Positions 17,711-24,302 of a stretch of DNA of 31,027 nt are shown one piece after another (position 1 is the first letter of the stretch; each line of letters begins with the position of its first letter). The stretch is from a virus. The notes below the pieces were generated by a model. The model made no database searches, was not told the origin of the DNA, and was given only the letters and a program-made list of their open reading frames with translations. Position numbers and translations under genes: made by a program. Where the stretch lies: the IMG/VR virus record IMGVR_UViG_3300049491_000189, positions 1 through 31,027 of that record, one strand, 5' to 3'.

Positions 17711-19768
17711 GTGTTTTTAGATATTTTTAATAAGGATGCACATCCGTTTGGTGATGTAATCTCTGGCCAGAATTATCTTGGCCTCTCGCCTTCCTATTTT
17801 TTCAATGCTCTGGGTGACTCTATAAGTTCAATCAATCAATATCAGCCTACTACGCTTCCATCTTATGCTGCATCGGTTCAGTGGCTTCCTAACACAGTGT
17901 ATATTACCAATAATGTGGTAGTTAATAACGGACTCTATTACCGCTGCGCGACAGGAGGGACATCGGCTGGCTCTGGTGGCCCTACTGGGGTTGCAACTTC
18001 TGTTTCCGATAATACAGTGACTTGGGCTTACATGATGCCAAAGGCAATTAAAAGTTGCCGTGATTATCTGATGTGGGTAGAGGCTTTCTCGCTTGGCTTG
18101 ATGCAGTTTGATATGAATACGGGTTATTCAGGCTCAAACTATGGCGCAATTAAAGTTATTGTTACGAATGGCGGAAGCGGCTACACCAGCGCCCCTACAG
18201 TAACTTCACCCGGCAGTGGCATGAGTTTCACCGCTACGGTTTCAGGTGAGAAAGTAACGGGTGTTACTATTACCAATCCCGGATATTTAGTCGGAACATC
18301 GGCGCAAATTACATTTTCTGGTGGAGGCGGCTCTGGTGCTGCGGCAACGCTTGTGGCATTTGGTTCTGGCACATTTGCTGGAAGTGGATGGCAAACCAAG
18401 GACATGGTAGCGGCTATACCTGATATTGTGGCATCAAAAGCTCAGATTATTGTGGTGCATGGTGGCACAAACGATATTACCAACAATATCGCTTACAGCA
18501 CAATTATTTCCAACCTTAAAATATGCTATGAAGGATTGATTGCAGGCGGTAAAAATGTGATTGCCATGGCTATATTGCCGCGTGACACATCCCTCACCAC
18601 TGTAAACCAGCGCAAAACCTTAAAGCGTGTAAATGCGTGGATACGGGCTTATGTGCGCTCTCAGGCGTATGCTAATCCGTCCTATGCCCGTATTGCTCTG
18701 GTAGATGTAACCCGTTATTTTGCAGATGGAACCAGTACAACTGGCAGCCCGATAGGTGGCGCAGGCTCAGCGGCAGGCGCTATGACCATTGACGGGTTGC
18801 ATCCCAGCCCGCGTGGTGCGCAGTATATTGCGCTTGAGATTATTAAGGCGGCATCTATCTGGACGGGTAACGTAGCAGATACATCATCCCGCGTAGCGGA
18901 TATGGATGATGGCTACCAAGTAAGTTATGCGCCTGCTGGCAACATCCTTGAAGGCTATCCTTGGCAGGCATCAACTGCCTATGTGATTGGTGATAAGGTT
19001 ATTAATGACTCTGGCAAAGTATATGTTTGTGACCAAGCAGGCACGTCTGCATCATCTGGCGGCCCCACTGGAATAGGAAGCAATATTGCTGATGGCACAT
19101 CACGATGGGATTATTGGAATCCGCAAGGTTTAAGTGTATTCGCTCAGACTTTTGGTGTTACGCCTTCAGTAGCTACAGGTGTGGTTTACACCGGAAGCGC
19201 ACCTGATGGATGGGTGTTTGGGCGCAGCGGTGGCACTGCTTCTGGCACTGTCACAATCAGCAAAGAAACACCGTGGAGTGATGGGCAGATAGGTCAACGC
19301 GCCTCGTTTGCGTTCTCGCTTGGCTCTGGCTCTAATGTGGAGCAATGGCAAATTTATATTAACAAGTTTGGTGCTTCTGCTCTTGGCATTGAATCAGCCG
19401 CGCTTGGCGTGGATAGCTTCTATGTTGAAGCTGAAATCCAGCTTTCTAGTGTTGCCAATCTCACGCAGTTAATCTGGCAATTTGGCGATAACTTTGCCAA
19501 TAACGGAACATTTGAAACCACATGGGGGCTTAATGCTACGCAAGGCTCCGGCACTAATTATGGCTTGATGACTACATCTGGCGAGATGCTCAGTTATCCT
19601 AATAACGGCACAATTTTGATGCGTTCGCAGCCGATTGTTATTCCCACAAATGCAACTACCCCAGTCCTTATATTACGTCCTTGCTTCAATGCTTCAGGTG
19701 GCGCTGGCTCTGCTACAGCAACTATTAAGATTAATTATATAGCGTTACGCAAAGCATATACGTCGTGA
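17711..19768 (+). CDS. SGNH/GDSL-hydrolase tailspike with inserted carbohydrate-binding-like modules, about 685 aa
   Basis: A likely receptor-polysaccharide esterase or deacetylase. SGNH blocks are visible (numbering from the upstream ATG at 17699): block I FNALGDSIS with Ser41, block III HGGTND near residue 256, and block V DGLHPSPRG with Asp365 and His368. Two domains are inserted between blocks I and III: a WxPxTxY...YYRCATGGTSAGSGGPTG module near residues 60-115, and a beta-sandwich VTNGGSGYTSAPTVTSPGSG module near 150-220. A second copy of the first module (YVCDQAGTSASSGGPTG) follows the hydrolase, then a beta-rich C-terminal domain. An ATG at 17699 has no ribosome site; GGAG seven bases before the GTG at 17711 favours that start. 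Confidence 0.8.
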   Translation: MFLDIFNKDAHPFGDVISGQNYLGLSPSYFFNALGDSISSINQYQPTTLPSYAASVQWLPNTVYITNNVVVNNGLYYRCATGGTSAGSGGPTGVATSVSDNTVTWAYMMPKAIKSCRDYLMWVEAFSLGLMQFDMNTGYSGSNYGAIKVIVTNGGSGYTSAPTVTSPGSGMSFTATVSGEKVTGVTITNPGYLVGTSAQITFSGGGGSGAAATLVAFGSGTFAGSGWQTKDMVAAIPDIVASKAQIIVVHGGTNDITNNIAYSTIISNLKICYEGLIAGGKNVIAMAILPRDTSLTTVNQRKTLKRVNAWIRAYVRSQAYANPSYARIALVDVTRYFADGTSTTGSPIGGAGSAAGAMTIDGLHPSPRGAQYIALEIIKAASIWTGNVADTSSRVADMDDGYQVSYAPAGNILEGYPWQASTAYVIGDKVINDSGKVYVCDQAGTSASSGGPTGIGSNIADGTSRWDYWNPQGLSVFAQTFGVTPSVATGVVYTGSAPDGWVFGRSGGTASGTVTISKETPWSDGQIGQRASFAFSLGSGSNVEQWQIYINKFGASALGIESAALGVDSFYVEAEIQLSSVANLTQLIWQFGDNFANNGTFETTWGLNATQGSGTNYGLMTTSGEMLSYPNNGTILMRSQPIVIPTNATTPVLILRPCFNASGGAGSATATIKINYIALRKAYTS

Positions 19769-19778
19769 GGAATAGAAA

Positions 19779-20021
19779 GTGCAAATTGACGACAACAACA
19801 TTTTTGATTGGATTGTAGGAGCATTTATGGGTTTAATTTCATTGATTGCACATAAACAAATAAGGCTTAATGAGCGTAATCATGAAGATTTGCAGGCACA
19901 CAAGCTACATGTTTCAGACCATTATATAAAGAAAGATGTTGTTGATAGGATACATGAGAGAATTGATGATATGTCTAAAGATATTAAAACGTTAATAGGT
20001 AATGTAGGCGGGAAAAAATGA
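19779..20021 (+). CDS. small membrane protein with coiled coil, lysis cassette, 80 aa
   Basis: An 80-residue protein with a GTG start and GAGG upstream. An N-terminal hydrophobic segment (about residues 8-25, DWIVGAFMGLISLIAH) is followed by a charged helix predicted to form a coiled coil (about residues 28-75, with KDVVDRIHERIDDMSKDI). Such small membrane-anchored helical proteins occur next to phage endolysins. It could be an inner-membrane spanin-like or holin-accessory protein. Its end overlaps the endolysin start by four bases. The role is inferred only from topology and position. Confidence 0.65.
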   Translation: MQIDDNNIFDWIVGAFMGLISLIAHKQIRLNERNHEDLQAHKLHVSDHYIKKDVVDRIHERIDDMSKDIKTLIGNVGGKK

Positions 20022-20413
20022 GCCGTGACCTTAACCACCTGCACCCTAACCTTAGGCCGCTTTGTGAAGCGTTTATACAGCAGTGCAGTGATGACGGTAT
20101 CGAAGTCCTAATCACCTTCACATACCGCTCTAATAGAGACCAAGACATTTTATATGCAAAAGGTAGAACCGTCAAAGGAAGGAAAGTTACCAATGCAAAA
20201 GGCGGACAGTCAAAACACAATTTCACCATTGATGGCAAACCAGCGTCAAAAGCGTTTGATTTTGTTATCACTGACCCTAAAACAGACAAACCTGTGTGGC
20301 AAACAACAGATGTACGGTGGATACGTGCAGTCGCAATTGGAAAGCACCTTGGCCTTACTTCTGGCGCAGATTTCAAAACCTTAAAAGATTTTGGTCACAT
20401 GGAGATTAAATAA
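20018..20413 (+). CDS. endolysin, M15 family (VanY-like) peptidase, 131 aa
   Basis: A 131-residue protein of usual size for single-domain phage M15 endolysins, which cut the L-Ala-D-Glu bond in the peptidoglycan stem peptide. Zinc-site residues are visible: GGQSKHNFTIDGKPASKAFDF (longer than usual between ligands) gives His67 and Asp81, and DFGHMEIK gives His127. YRSNRDQDILYAKGRT is the conserved N-terminal arginine segment. There is no signal peptide, so it needs the holin to reach the wall. It overlaps both neighbours by a few bases. Confidence 0.9.
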   Translation: MSRDLNHLHPNLRPLCEAFIQQCSDDGIEVLITFTYRSNRDQDILYAKGRTVKGRKVTNAKGGQSKHNFTIDGKPASKAFDFVITDPKTDKPVWQTTDVRWIRAVAIGKHLGLTSGADFKTLKDFGHMEIK

Positions 20414-20664
20414 TGGAAAATGAAACACCAAAAAGCGCGTGGGACTCTACCACAATCAAAGCGGCACTATCTGCTATTGTGATTAATGTGTTAACTCTAG
20501 TAGCTGTATTCACTGGCAAAACATTTGATATTGCTACGATACAGGCGGGGATAGATTACGGCGTTCCCCTGATTGTTAATATGGTTTCCGCCTATCTTGG
20601 CTATAAGGCTTTGGTAGGCAGGATGAACGCAACGCAACCCATAGCAAAAAAGGATAAGCCATGA
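20413..20664 (+). CDS. holin-like protein, 83 aa
   Basis: An 83-residue protein with two predicted membrane helices, about residues 18-36 (AALSAIVINVLTLVAVFTG) and 50-67 (VPLIVNMVSAYLGYKALVG), between a charged N-terminus and a basic C-terminus ending KKDKP. This size and layout fit a two-helix holin, which lets the adjacent endolysin out at the end of infection. Its ATG overlaps the endolysin stop and its end overlaps the lipoprotein gene, a compact lysis operon. Topology alone does not separate a holin from other small membrane proteins. Confidence 0.7.
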   Translation: MENETPKSAWDSTTIKAALSAIVINVLTLVAVFTGKTFDIATIQAGIDYGVPLIVNMVSAYLGYKALVGRMNATQPIAKKDKP

Positions 20665-21002
20665 AATACGCAATCTCTGCACTATTCCTGCTCACGGCCT
20701 GCCATGTGCCACAAACCCCATCAGAACGCATTGTAACGCTGGCTAAACTTACCACGGCATCAGCAAACCTTGCTTTGACTTATACCAAAAACTGCAAGCA
20801 AAAGGCGTTTGATGACCCATGTCGCGATAACTTGCCGAAGATAAATAAGGCAGCAGACTTGATAGAAACTACTCTGGAACAGGCCAAAAGTGTGTTTTTA
20901 ACTGAAGATGCTCGTTACTATGACCTATCAGAAACGGTGGTTAAAAACGCCGTGAAAGAACTGGAATCACTCACAGGGGAGAAGATAGATGCAACTGAAT
21001 GA
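20661..21002 (+). CDS. small lipoprotein, lysis cassette, 113 aa
   Basis: A 113-residue protein with an N-terminal signal ending in a lipobox LLTAC (Cys14), predicted to be lipid-anchored after processing. The mature part is helical and charged, with a KNCKQKAFDDPC segment that could form a disulphide. Position right after holin and endolysin suggests an outer-membrane spanin, but no embedded i-spanin gene is seen, and 99 mature residues is on the long side for an o-spanin. It might instead be a lysis regulator or an adhesin. It overlaps both neighbours. Confidence 0.6.
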   Translation: MKYAISALFLLTACHVPQTPSERIVTLAKLTTASANLALTYTKNCKQKAFDDPCRDNLPKINKAADLIETTLEQAKSVFLTEDARYYDLSETVVKNAVKELESLTGEKIDATE

Positions 21003-21231
21003 AACACAGAAAACGATTCTTTTGAATGTAATACCAAAGATAATTATCGCAATCCTTGAGAAGATTCCGCAGACTGAGGAACTTGCCAAGACAGTGAAGA
21101 ACCCGCTTCAGGCCGTGTTGGATTTGCTTAATGCACTGTCTAAGGACACAGCAGTTACGGAAGAAGAGGCCAACGCAGCAGTGGATGAAGCCCTTGCAGT
21201 ATTGGCGCAGTTGAAGGCAGAAACCGCGTGA
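20989..21231 (+). CDS. hypothetical helical protein after the lysis genes, 80 aa
   Basis: An 80-residue, all-helical, acidic protein with segments ILLNVIPKIIIAILEKIP and AVLDLLNALSKDTAV. The first is amphipathic or hydrophobic but interrupted by lysines, so a membrane insertion is uncertain. The N-terminal 14 bases overlap the lipoprotein gene. No family was recognised. It may be a peripheral partner of the lysis proteins; that is inferred from position only. Confidence 0.6.
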   Translation: MQLNETQKTILLNVIPKIIIAILEKIPQTEELAKTVKNPLQAVLDLLNALSKDTAVTEEEANAAVDEALAVLAQLKAETA

Positions 21232-21371
21232 TACTCATCATAATTGGTATACTTATGATGTTCTATGGCCTTTGGAAAGATGATTCAAAGCTATGCCATA
21301 GTTTTTACACATACACTTATCTAGCTGGATTCGCCGTTATGTGCTTTGGCATCATGTGGTATGTGAGTTAG
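21228..21371 (+). CDS. tiny two-helix membrane protein, 47 aa
   Basis: A 47-residue frame starting with a GTG that overlaps the preceding TGA (GTGA at 21228-21231). It is almost wholly hydrophobic: residues 1-15 (MILIIIGILMMFYGL) and 30-46 (YLAGFAVMCFGIMWYV) are probable membrane helices joined by a short polar turn (KDDSKLCHS). Coupling to the gene before and the clean two-helix pattern support a real gene. It is the last gene of the late block, ends at 21371 and directly abuts the end of the minus-strand gene. It could be a second holin or antiholin. Confidence 0.55.
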   Translation: MILIIIGILMMFYGLWKDDSKLCHSFYTYTYLAGFAVMCFGIMWYVS

Positions 21372-21554
21372 CTACTCTCCAATCTGGTCTGGCTGGCGGG
21401 GTTCTTTTGGCTCCGCAATCTCAATCATACGCAATAGCTGCGTAATTTCATCATCAATTGGCTTGCATTTTTCAAGGTGGCGCGTGGTATATTCTTCGCG
21501 TTTTGCTTTGAGTTTCTCTACGCGGTTTTTAAGTGAGTCAATGTGTTTAGCCAT
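21372..21554 (-). CDS. small coiled-coil protein, 60 aa
   Basis: A 60-residue, highly charged protein with an AGGAGT site six bases before the ATG. Heptad-like residues (IDSLKNRVEKLKAKREEY and DDEITQLLRMIEIAE) point to a coiled coil. The Pro/Gln tail is probably disordered. It is the last gene of the minus-strand operon. Its stop codon begins at 21374 and ends at 21372, immediately next to the end of the late block. No function was recognised. Confidence 0.6.
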   Translation of the reverse strand: MAKHIDSLKNRVEKLKAKREEYTTRHLEKCKPIDDEITQLLRMIEIAEPKEPRQPDQIGE

Positions 21555-21575
21555 AAATACTCCTGTAGGGTTAAA

Positions 21576-21617
21576 GGCAGAGGCGTTTTCACCGTGAAAG
21601 TATGCACCGCCTCTGCC
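21576..21617. other. nested inverted repeat between two minus-strand genes
   Basis: GGCAGAGGCG (21576-21585) pairs perfectly with CGCCTCTGCC (21608-21617), and the 22-base loop itself holds TTTCA-CCG-TGAAA, a second small stem. It lies in the 104-bp gap between the GapR-like gene and the 60-residue gene, the longest gap in this otherwise overlapped operon. In the direction of transcription only a weak TTT follows, so it fits a regulatory or RNA-stability hairpin better than a strong terminator. Confidence 0.45.
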
Positions 21618-21658
21618 AAGTTGTGCATCAGTGTCGTAGCCAGAAAGGGAATAACGGG

Positions 21659-21904
21659 CTACGAATCCAGTTCAGGCAGCAAACCTAGCGCCCGTTTATA
21701 GGTATCGAGGATGTGTTCTTCTTCCTCGCGTTCAGAAGCATCCTTTGCACGGAGTTTGATAATGGCGCGGATTGCTGCGGGGATATAGCCGTTACCTTTG
21801 CTTTCTGCGTAAATATCACGAATATCAGAAGCTATGGCATTCTTCTCCACAGTCAAACGCTCAATGCGCTCCACAATGGATTTTAGTTGGTCGGATTGTA
21901 TCAT
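21659..21904 (-). CDS. GapR-like nucleoid protein (DUF2312), 81 aa
   Basis: An 81-residue protein. QLKSIVERIERLTVEK, then IRDIYAESKGNGY, then IIKLRAKD and HILDTYKRALG closely follow my memory of Caulobacter GapR (QLKSIIDRVERL, VYAEAKGNG, ILDLY). GapR is a small helical protein that encircles overtwisted AT-rich DNA ahead of replication and transcription forks. Most of the conserved helical core is present. A phage copy could organise phage DNA or compete with the host protein. AAGGAG lies about ten bases before the ATG; the start overlaps the previous gene's stop by four bases. The family is found mainly in Alphaproteobacteria and their phages, so it is the best host clue here. Confidence 0.85.
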   Translation of the reverse strand: MIQSDQLKSIVERIERLTVEKNAIASDIRDIYAESKGNGYIPAAIRAIIKLRAKDASEREEEEHILDTYKRALGLLPELDS

Positions 21905-22446
21905 ACCGTTGGTTCTCCTTTAGTTATTGAATCTACTTTAGCCGCCGCCTCTTTCAACGCTGGTAACTTATCCTTTAGCGCGGCTTTGTCTGCGCTTGAT
22001 AGCGTGTTCCAGTGCGCTTCGAGTTTAGCCTTACCACCTGATGCGGCGGCTTCGGCTACGGGTAGGGGCCAGATGGTATATACTTTCTTGCTTTTCTTGG
22101 TAGCGGTTAGAGCAAGGGTAACAGGTTCTTTCATGTCGCTCATGTGCGACACGCGAATACCCCCTACCTCTGCCCCTGCATAAACCACTTTAGGGTCACG
22201 GTAGAGCGTCATAGAACGCCCAACGTAGTCTGCGCCATTCTTGCCCCATATACCCACCAGAATGCGCCTAACAGTCTTGCAGGGCTTAAACGGCTTTCCA
22301 TTATCGCCTTCATATCCCAAGCTGATAGGTTGCTCGCCTACTACAGCAGATACTTTGGTGATTTTAATAGTCAGACTTCCCCCTAAAAGGTCGTCACTAT
22401 TGAGTTGGTCGCTCTTAGCCTCAATTGTCTTTGTCATATCCGTCAT
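21901..22446 (-). CDS. conserved recombination-module protein, 181 aa
   Basis: A 181-residue protein. The central region LTIKITKVSAVVGEQ, DNGKPFKPCKTVRRILV, WGKNGADYVGRSMTLYRDPKV and GGIRVSHMSDMKEPVTLALTATK is a set I recognise from conserved phage proteins next to YqaJ/exonuclease and single-strand annealing genes. Its beta-rich core resembles a nucleic-acid-binding fold but no function is proven. The C-terminal Ala/Lys-rich helical tail (SSADKAALKDKLPALKEA) is probably a separate small domain. It overlaps the exonuclease gene upstream and the GapR-like gene downstream by four bases each. A partner role for the exonuclease is inferred from this pairing. Confidence 0.7.
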   Translation of the reverse strand: MTDMTKTIEAKSDQLNSDDLLGGSLTIKITKVSAVVGEQPISLGYEGDNGKPFKPCKTVRRILVGIWGKNGADYVGRSMTLYRDPKVVYAGAEVGGIRVSHMSDMKEPVTLALTATKKSKKVYTIWPLPVAEAAASGGKAKLEAHWNTLSSADKAALKDKLPALKEAAAKVDSITKGEPTV

Positions 22447-23123
22447 AGAATTATATCCCCTTCTGGTTCAATTCTGCGCTCTGTTAATATGAGCGAGGCA
22501 GTCTTAGTTTTGTAGTCGGCAATCGTGCGTTCCAGTTTCTGATGAAACGTAGTAGCTGCTTCAATGATTGCGGCTTGTATCTTTTCATCTGGTAGCACAC
22601 GCTTAACGAATAGGTGCATACCGCCGCAGTAGGATATGAAGTCAATCCATGCGCGGCCTGATACAAGTAGCCCCGTCTGTAGTTGCAGCATGTACTCAGT
22701 AGGCACTTCACCGCTTATAATGGTTTCAAACTGGTATTTCTGTACGCGGGATTTAATCTCAATAAGCCCATCACTTCCGACAAGCGCATCAGGTGAATAG
22801 CCAAGCGTAAAACCCCATTTGTCATTGGTGATAAACCCGCAATCTTCTACTGGCGCATAATGCTTTGCGTAGTATTCCTTTGCAAAAGGTTCATCGCTTT
22901 GCCCACGCAACATTGCATCGCTCCAATACTGCGGCTCAACATAGTTATTGATACGCTGTGCTGCTAGTTCATACAGGTGTGCGCGTTCTTTCTCACTGTT
23001 GGAGTATTGCAATTTAGCGGGGGTGATAATATGCTTCATTTCGGAAGCTGTTAAAATTCCAGTTCTAGCAGATAGCCATTCCGGTGTTCCTTGAACCAAT
23101 GTGCGGTGGTAGGTTATCGTCAT
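22443..23123 (-). CDS. YqaJ-type / lambda-exonuclease-family recombination nuclease, 226 aa
   Basis: A 226-residue protein of normal family length. The N-terminal QGTPEWLSARTGILTASE is the conserved start of YqaJ exonucleases. Glu78 in RGQSDEPFAKEYY, Asp112 in GYSPDALVG, and Glu122-x-Lys124 in GLIEIKS form the PD-(D/E)xK metal site. HLFVKRVLPDE lies near the C-terminus. These enzymes digest one strand of double-stranded ends to leave single-stranded tails for an annealase. No annealase was recognised in this window; the 181-residue neighbour is a candidate partner. It overlaps both neighbours by four bases. Confidence 0.9.
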   Translation of the reverse strand: MTITYHRTLVQGTPEWLSARTGILTASEMKHIITPAKLQYSNSEKERAHLYELAAQRINNYVEPQYWSDAMLRGQSDEPFAKEYYAKHYAPVEDCGFITNDKWGFTLGYSPDALVGSDGLIEIKSRVQKYQFETIISGEVPTEYMLQLQTGLLVSGRAWIDFISYCGGMHLFVKRVLPDEKIQAAIIEAATTFHQKLERTIADYKTKTASLILTERRIEPEGDIIL

Positions 23124-23437
23124 ACTGCCTCCAGATACGCGAAGTTAAAACTATACTCTTGGATGTGGCTATCAAACACAGCGACTAATACACAGTGATG
23201 CAACCCTTCATCATGAATCACTGGTTTGTCATGCACATGGGTAATCATCGCCACTTGTTTATCAGATGGTAAACGATACTTGCTACGCCCTAAGCGGTTT
23301 AGTTTTACATAATCACCTACCTTAAACACCTGATTCTGGTAGCGCATGAAGTCAGCCATAGTTTCCTTCTGCGCTTCAATATCGGGGTATTTAAATTCTT
23401 TTTCTGGTGTGTGTTTTAGTAGTTCGGCTAGGTTCAT
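23120..23437 (-). CDS. hypothetical protein, 105 aa
   Basis: A 105-residue protein. FKVGDYVKLNRLG is followed by a small beta-barrel-like stretch (KQVAMITHVHDKPVI, HHCVLVAVFD), as in the SH3-like modules of some small phage proteins. The N-terminal 30 residues are helical and charged. No catalytic residues were identified. It sits between the exonuclease and a conserved 78-residue gene with four-base overlaps on both sides, so it is made from the same early transcript. Function is unknown. Confidence 0.65.
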   Translation of the reverse strand: MNLAELLKHTPEKEFKYPDIEAQKETMADFMRYQNQVFKVGDYVKLNRLGRSKYRLPSDKQVAMITHVHDKPVIHDEGLHHCVLVAVFDSHIQEYSFNFAYLEAV

Positions 23438-23670
23438 GACTTACTCCTCTCGGCAAGCATTGCGTCTGCCAATTGATAAGCACCATTAACAACTCCTTCT
23501 ATGGTTTCATTATCGCAAAATGCAGAACAACTTGAATCTGCGAGCAACCCCTGCAAAGCATCAGCCGCAAAATAATCGCGTAGCGTCATACCTAGAAGCT
23601 GTGTAGTCCCATCGGGATAAATCATTACTGGCGGATTAAATAACGGCGGATTTTCTAGTTTGTCGCTCAT
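23434..23670 (-). CDS. conserved small phage protein, 78 aa
   Basis: A 78-residue protein containing GMTLRDYFAADALQGLLAD and, near its end, AYQLADAMLAERSKS. This GMTLRDYFAxxALxG...YxxADAMLxER pattern recurs in small proteins of many phages and prophages; no function is established. The N-terminal 20 residues are proline-rich and probably flexible. It overlaps both neighbours by four bases. It looks like an adaptor of one helical domain; nothing more can be claimed. Confidence 0.7.
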   Translation of the reverse strand: MSDKLENPPLFNPPVMIYPDGTTQLLGMTLRDYFAADALQGLLADSSCSAFCDNETIEGVVNGAYQLADAMLAERSKS

Positions 23671-23888
23671 CTCTCATTCCCTTTCATTACCGCAGTTATC
23701 TCATGTTCCCGCAACCACTCGCGGCTGGTGTGGTTTGGGTATTCTTTGGGTGTGCCGTTTAGCAGATACGATACGCCGCGCTTATCCACCCTGATTGCCT
23801 CTACTGTGAACTGCGCTGGTGCATTGCCGTTTGGCGCATCCGGTGCAGTCACAGTATCGTCAATGGCGTATAGGGTGCGGATTAGCAT
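23667..23888 (-). CDS. hypothetical protein, 73 aa
   Basis: A 73-residue protein starting MLIRTLYAIDD. It has a beta-rich middle (QFTVEAIRVDKRGVSYLLNG) and a C-terminal helix with SREWLREHEI. The open frame extends upstream to 23990, but that part lies wholly inside the previous gene in another frame. The ATG at 23888 starts one base after that gene's stop, so it is the preferred start. The end overlaps the next gene by four bases. A short nucleic-acid or protein-binding fold is possible but not supported by a known motif. Confidence 0.6.
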   Translation of the reverse strand: MLIRTLYAIDDTVTAPDAPNGNAPAQFTVEAIRVDKRGVSYLLNGTPKEYPNHTSREWLREHEITAVMKGNER

Positions 23889-23889
23889 G

Positions 23890-24279
23890 TTAGTCTGCAA
23901 CGCGCTGGTATTCTTCCTGAAACGTATATTCATACTGGAAGAATAGCTCATGCGTACCAGCAGGGATTTCAATCGGGTCATGTTCTTCATGAACCAACGG
24001 AGCAGAACGGTTTACCACCAGAAACAGACGTTCTTTTTTGCTATCATTAGCTGGCAGACGGAACATCTTAACATTATCCGTATCGCGGAACGCATGATAA
24101 TGGGCGCGGCTTTCTCCTTGAGCGAGAACAAGCCCCTTCTCTGGGTGATAACCATATGCTTCGCGTTCAGCACTGTTTAACGACTGTGTAACTTCCTGTA
24201 CACCATCAGGCAATGCAGAAATATTCAACAGCGCAATATCACCTTGAAAAGCTAAACCATTTGATTTCCTTAAAGTCAT
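23890..24279 (-). CDS. DUF6745-partner protein, HEEH-motif, 129 aa
   Basis: A 129-residue protein. FQGDIALLNISALP opens the fold. Next come LAQGESRAHYHAF with clustered histidines, PLVHEEHDPIEIPAGTHE, and the ending FQYEYTFQEEYQRVAD. From memory, small bacterial proteins with the order QGDxxLxxV, GExxGHxH, LxHEEHxPIxLPxGxYxVxxQREYxPxxIRRVAD are commonly encoded next to DUF6745 proteins, which is the case here. The conserved histidines could bind metal, but function is unknown. It starts 23 bases after the DUF6745 gene, and AAGGAG precedes the ATG. The pair is probably a transferred module. Confidence 0.7.
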   Translation of the reverse strand: MTLRKSNGLAFQGDIALLNISALPDGVQEVTQSLNSAEREAYGYHPEKGLVLAQGESRAHYHAFRDTDNVKMFRLPANDSKKERLFLVVNRSAPLVHEEHDPIEIPAGTHELFFQYEYTFQEEYQRVAD

Positions 24280-24302
24280 AGTAATTCTCCTTTATGTTAA
24301 AA

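Noticed and set aside
21400-21420. Terminator for the late block (GCGGGG...CTCCGC)
   Set aside because: The stem is short with a GU pair, lies inside the minus-strand gene and is not followed by a U-run.
23667-23990. Longer 107-residue version of the gene ending at 23667
   Set aside because: Its extra N-terminus lies entirely inside the HEEH-type gene in another frame. The ATG at 23888 directly after that gene's stop is the better start.
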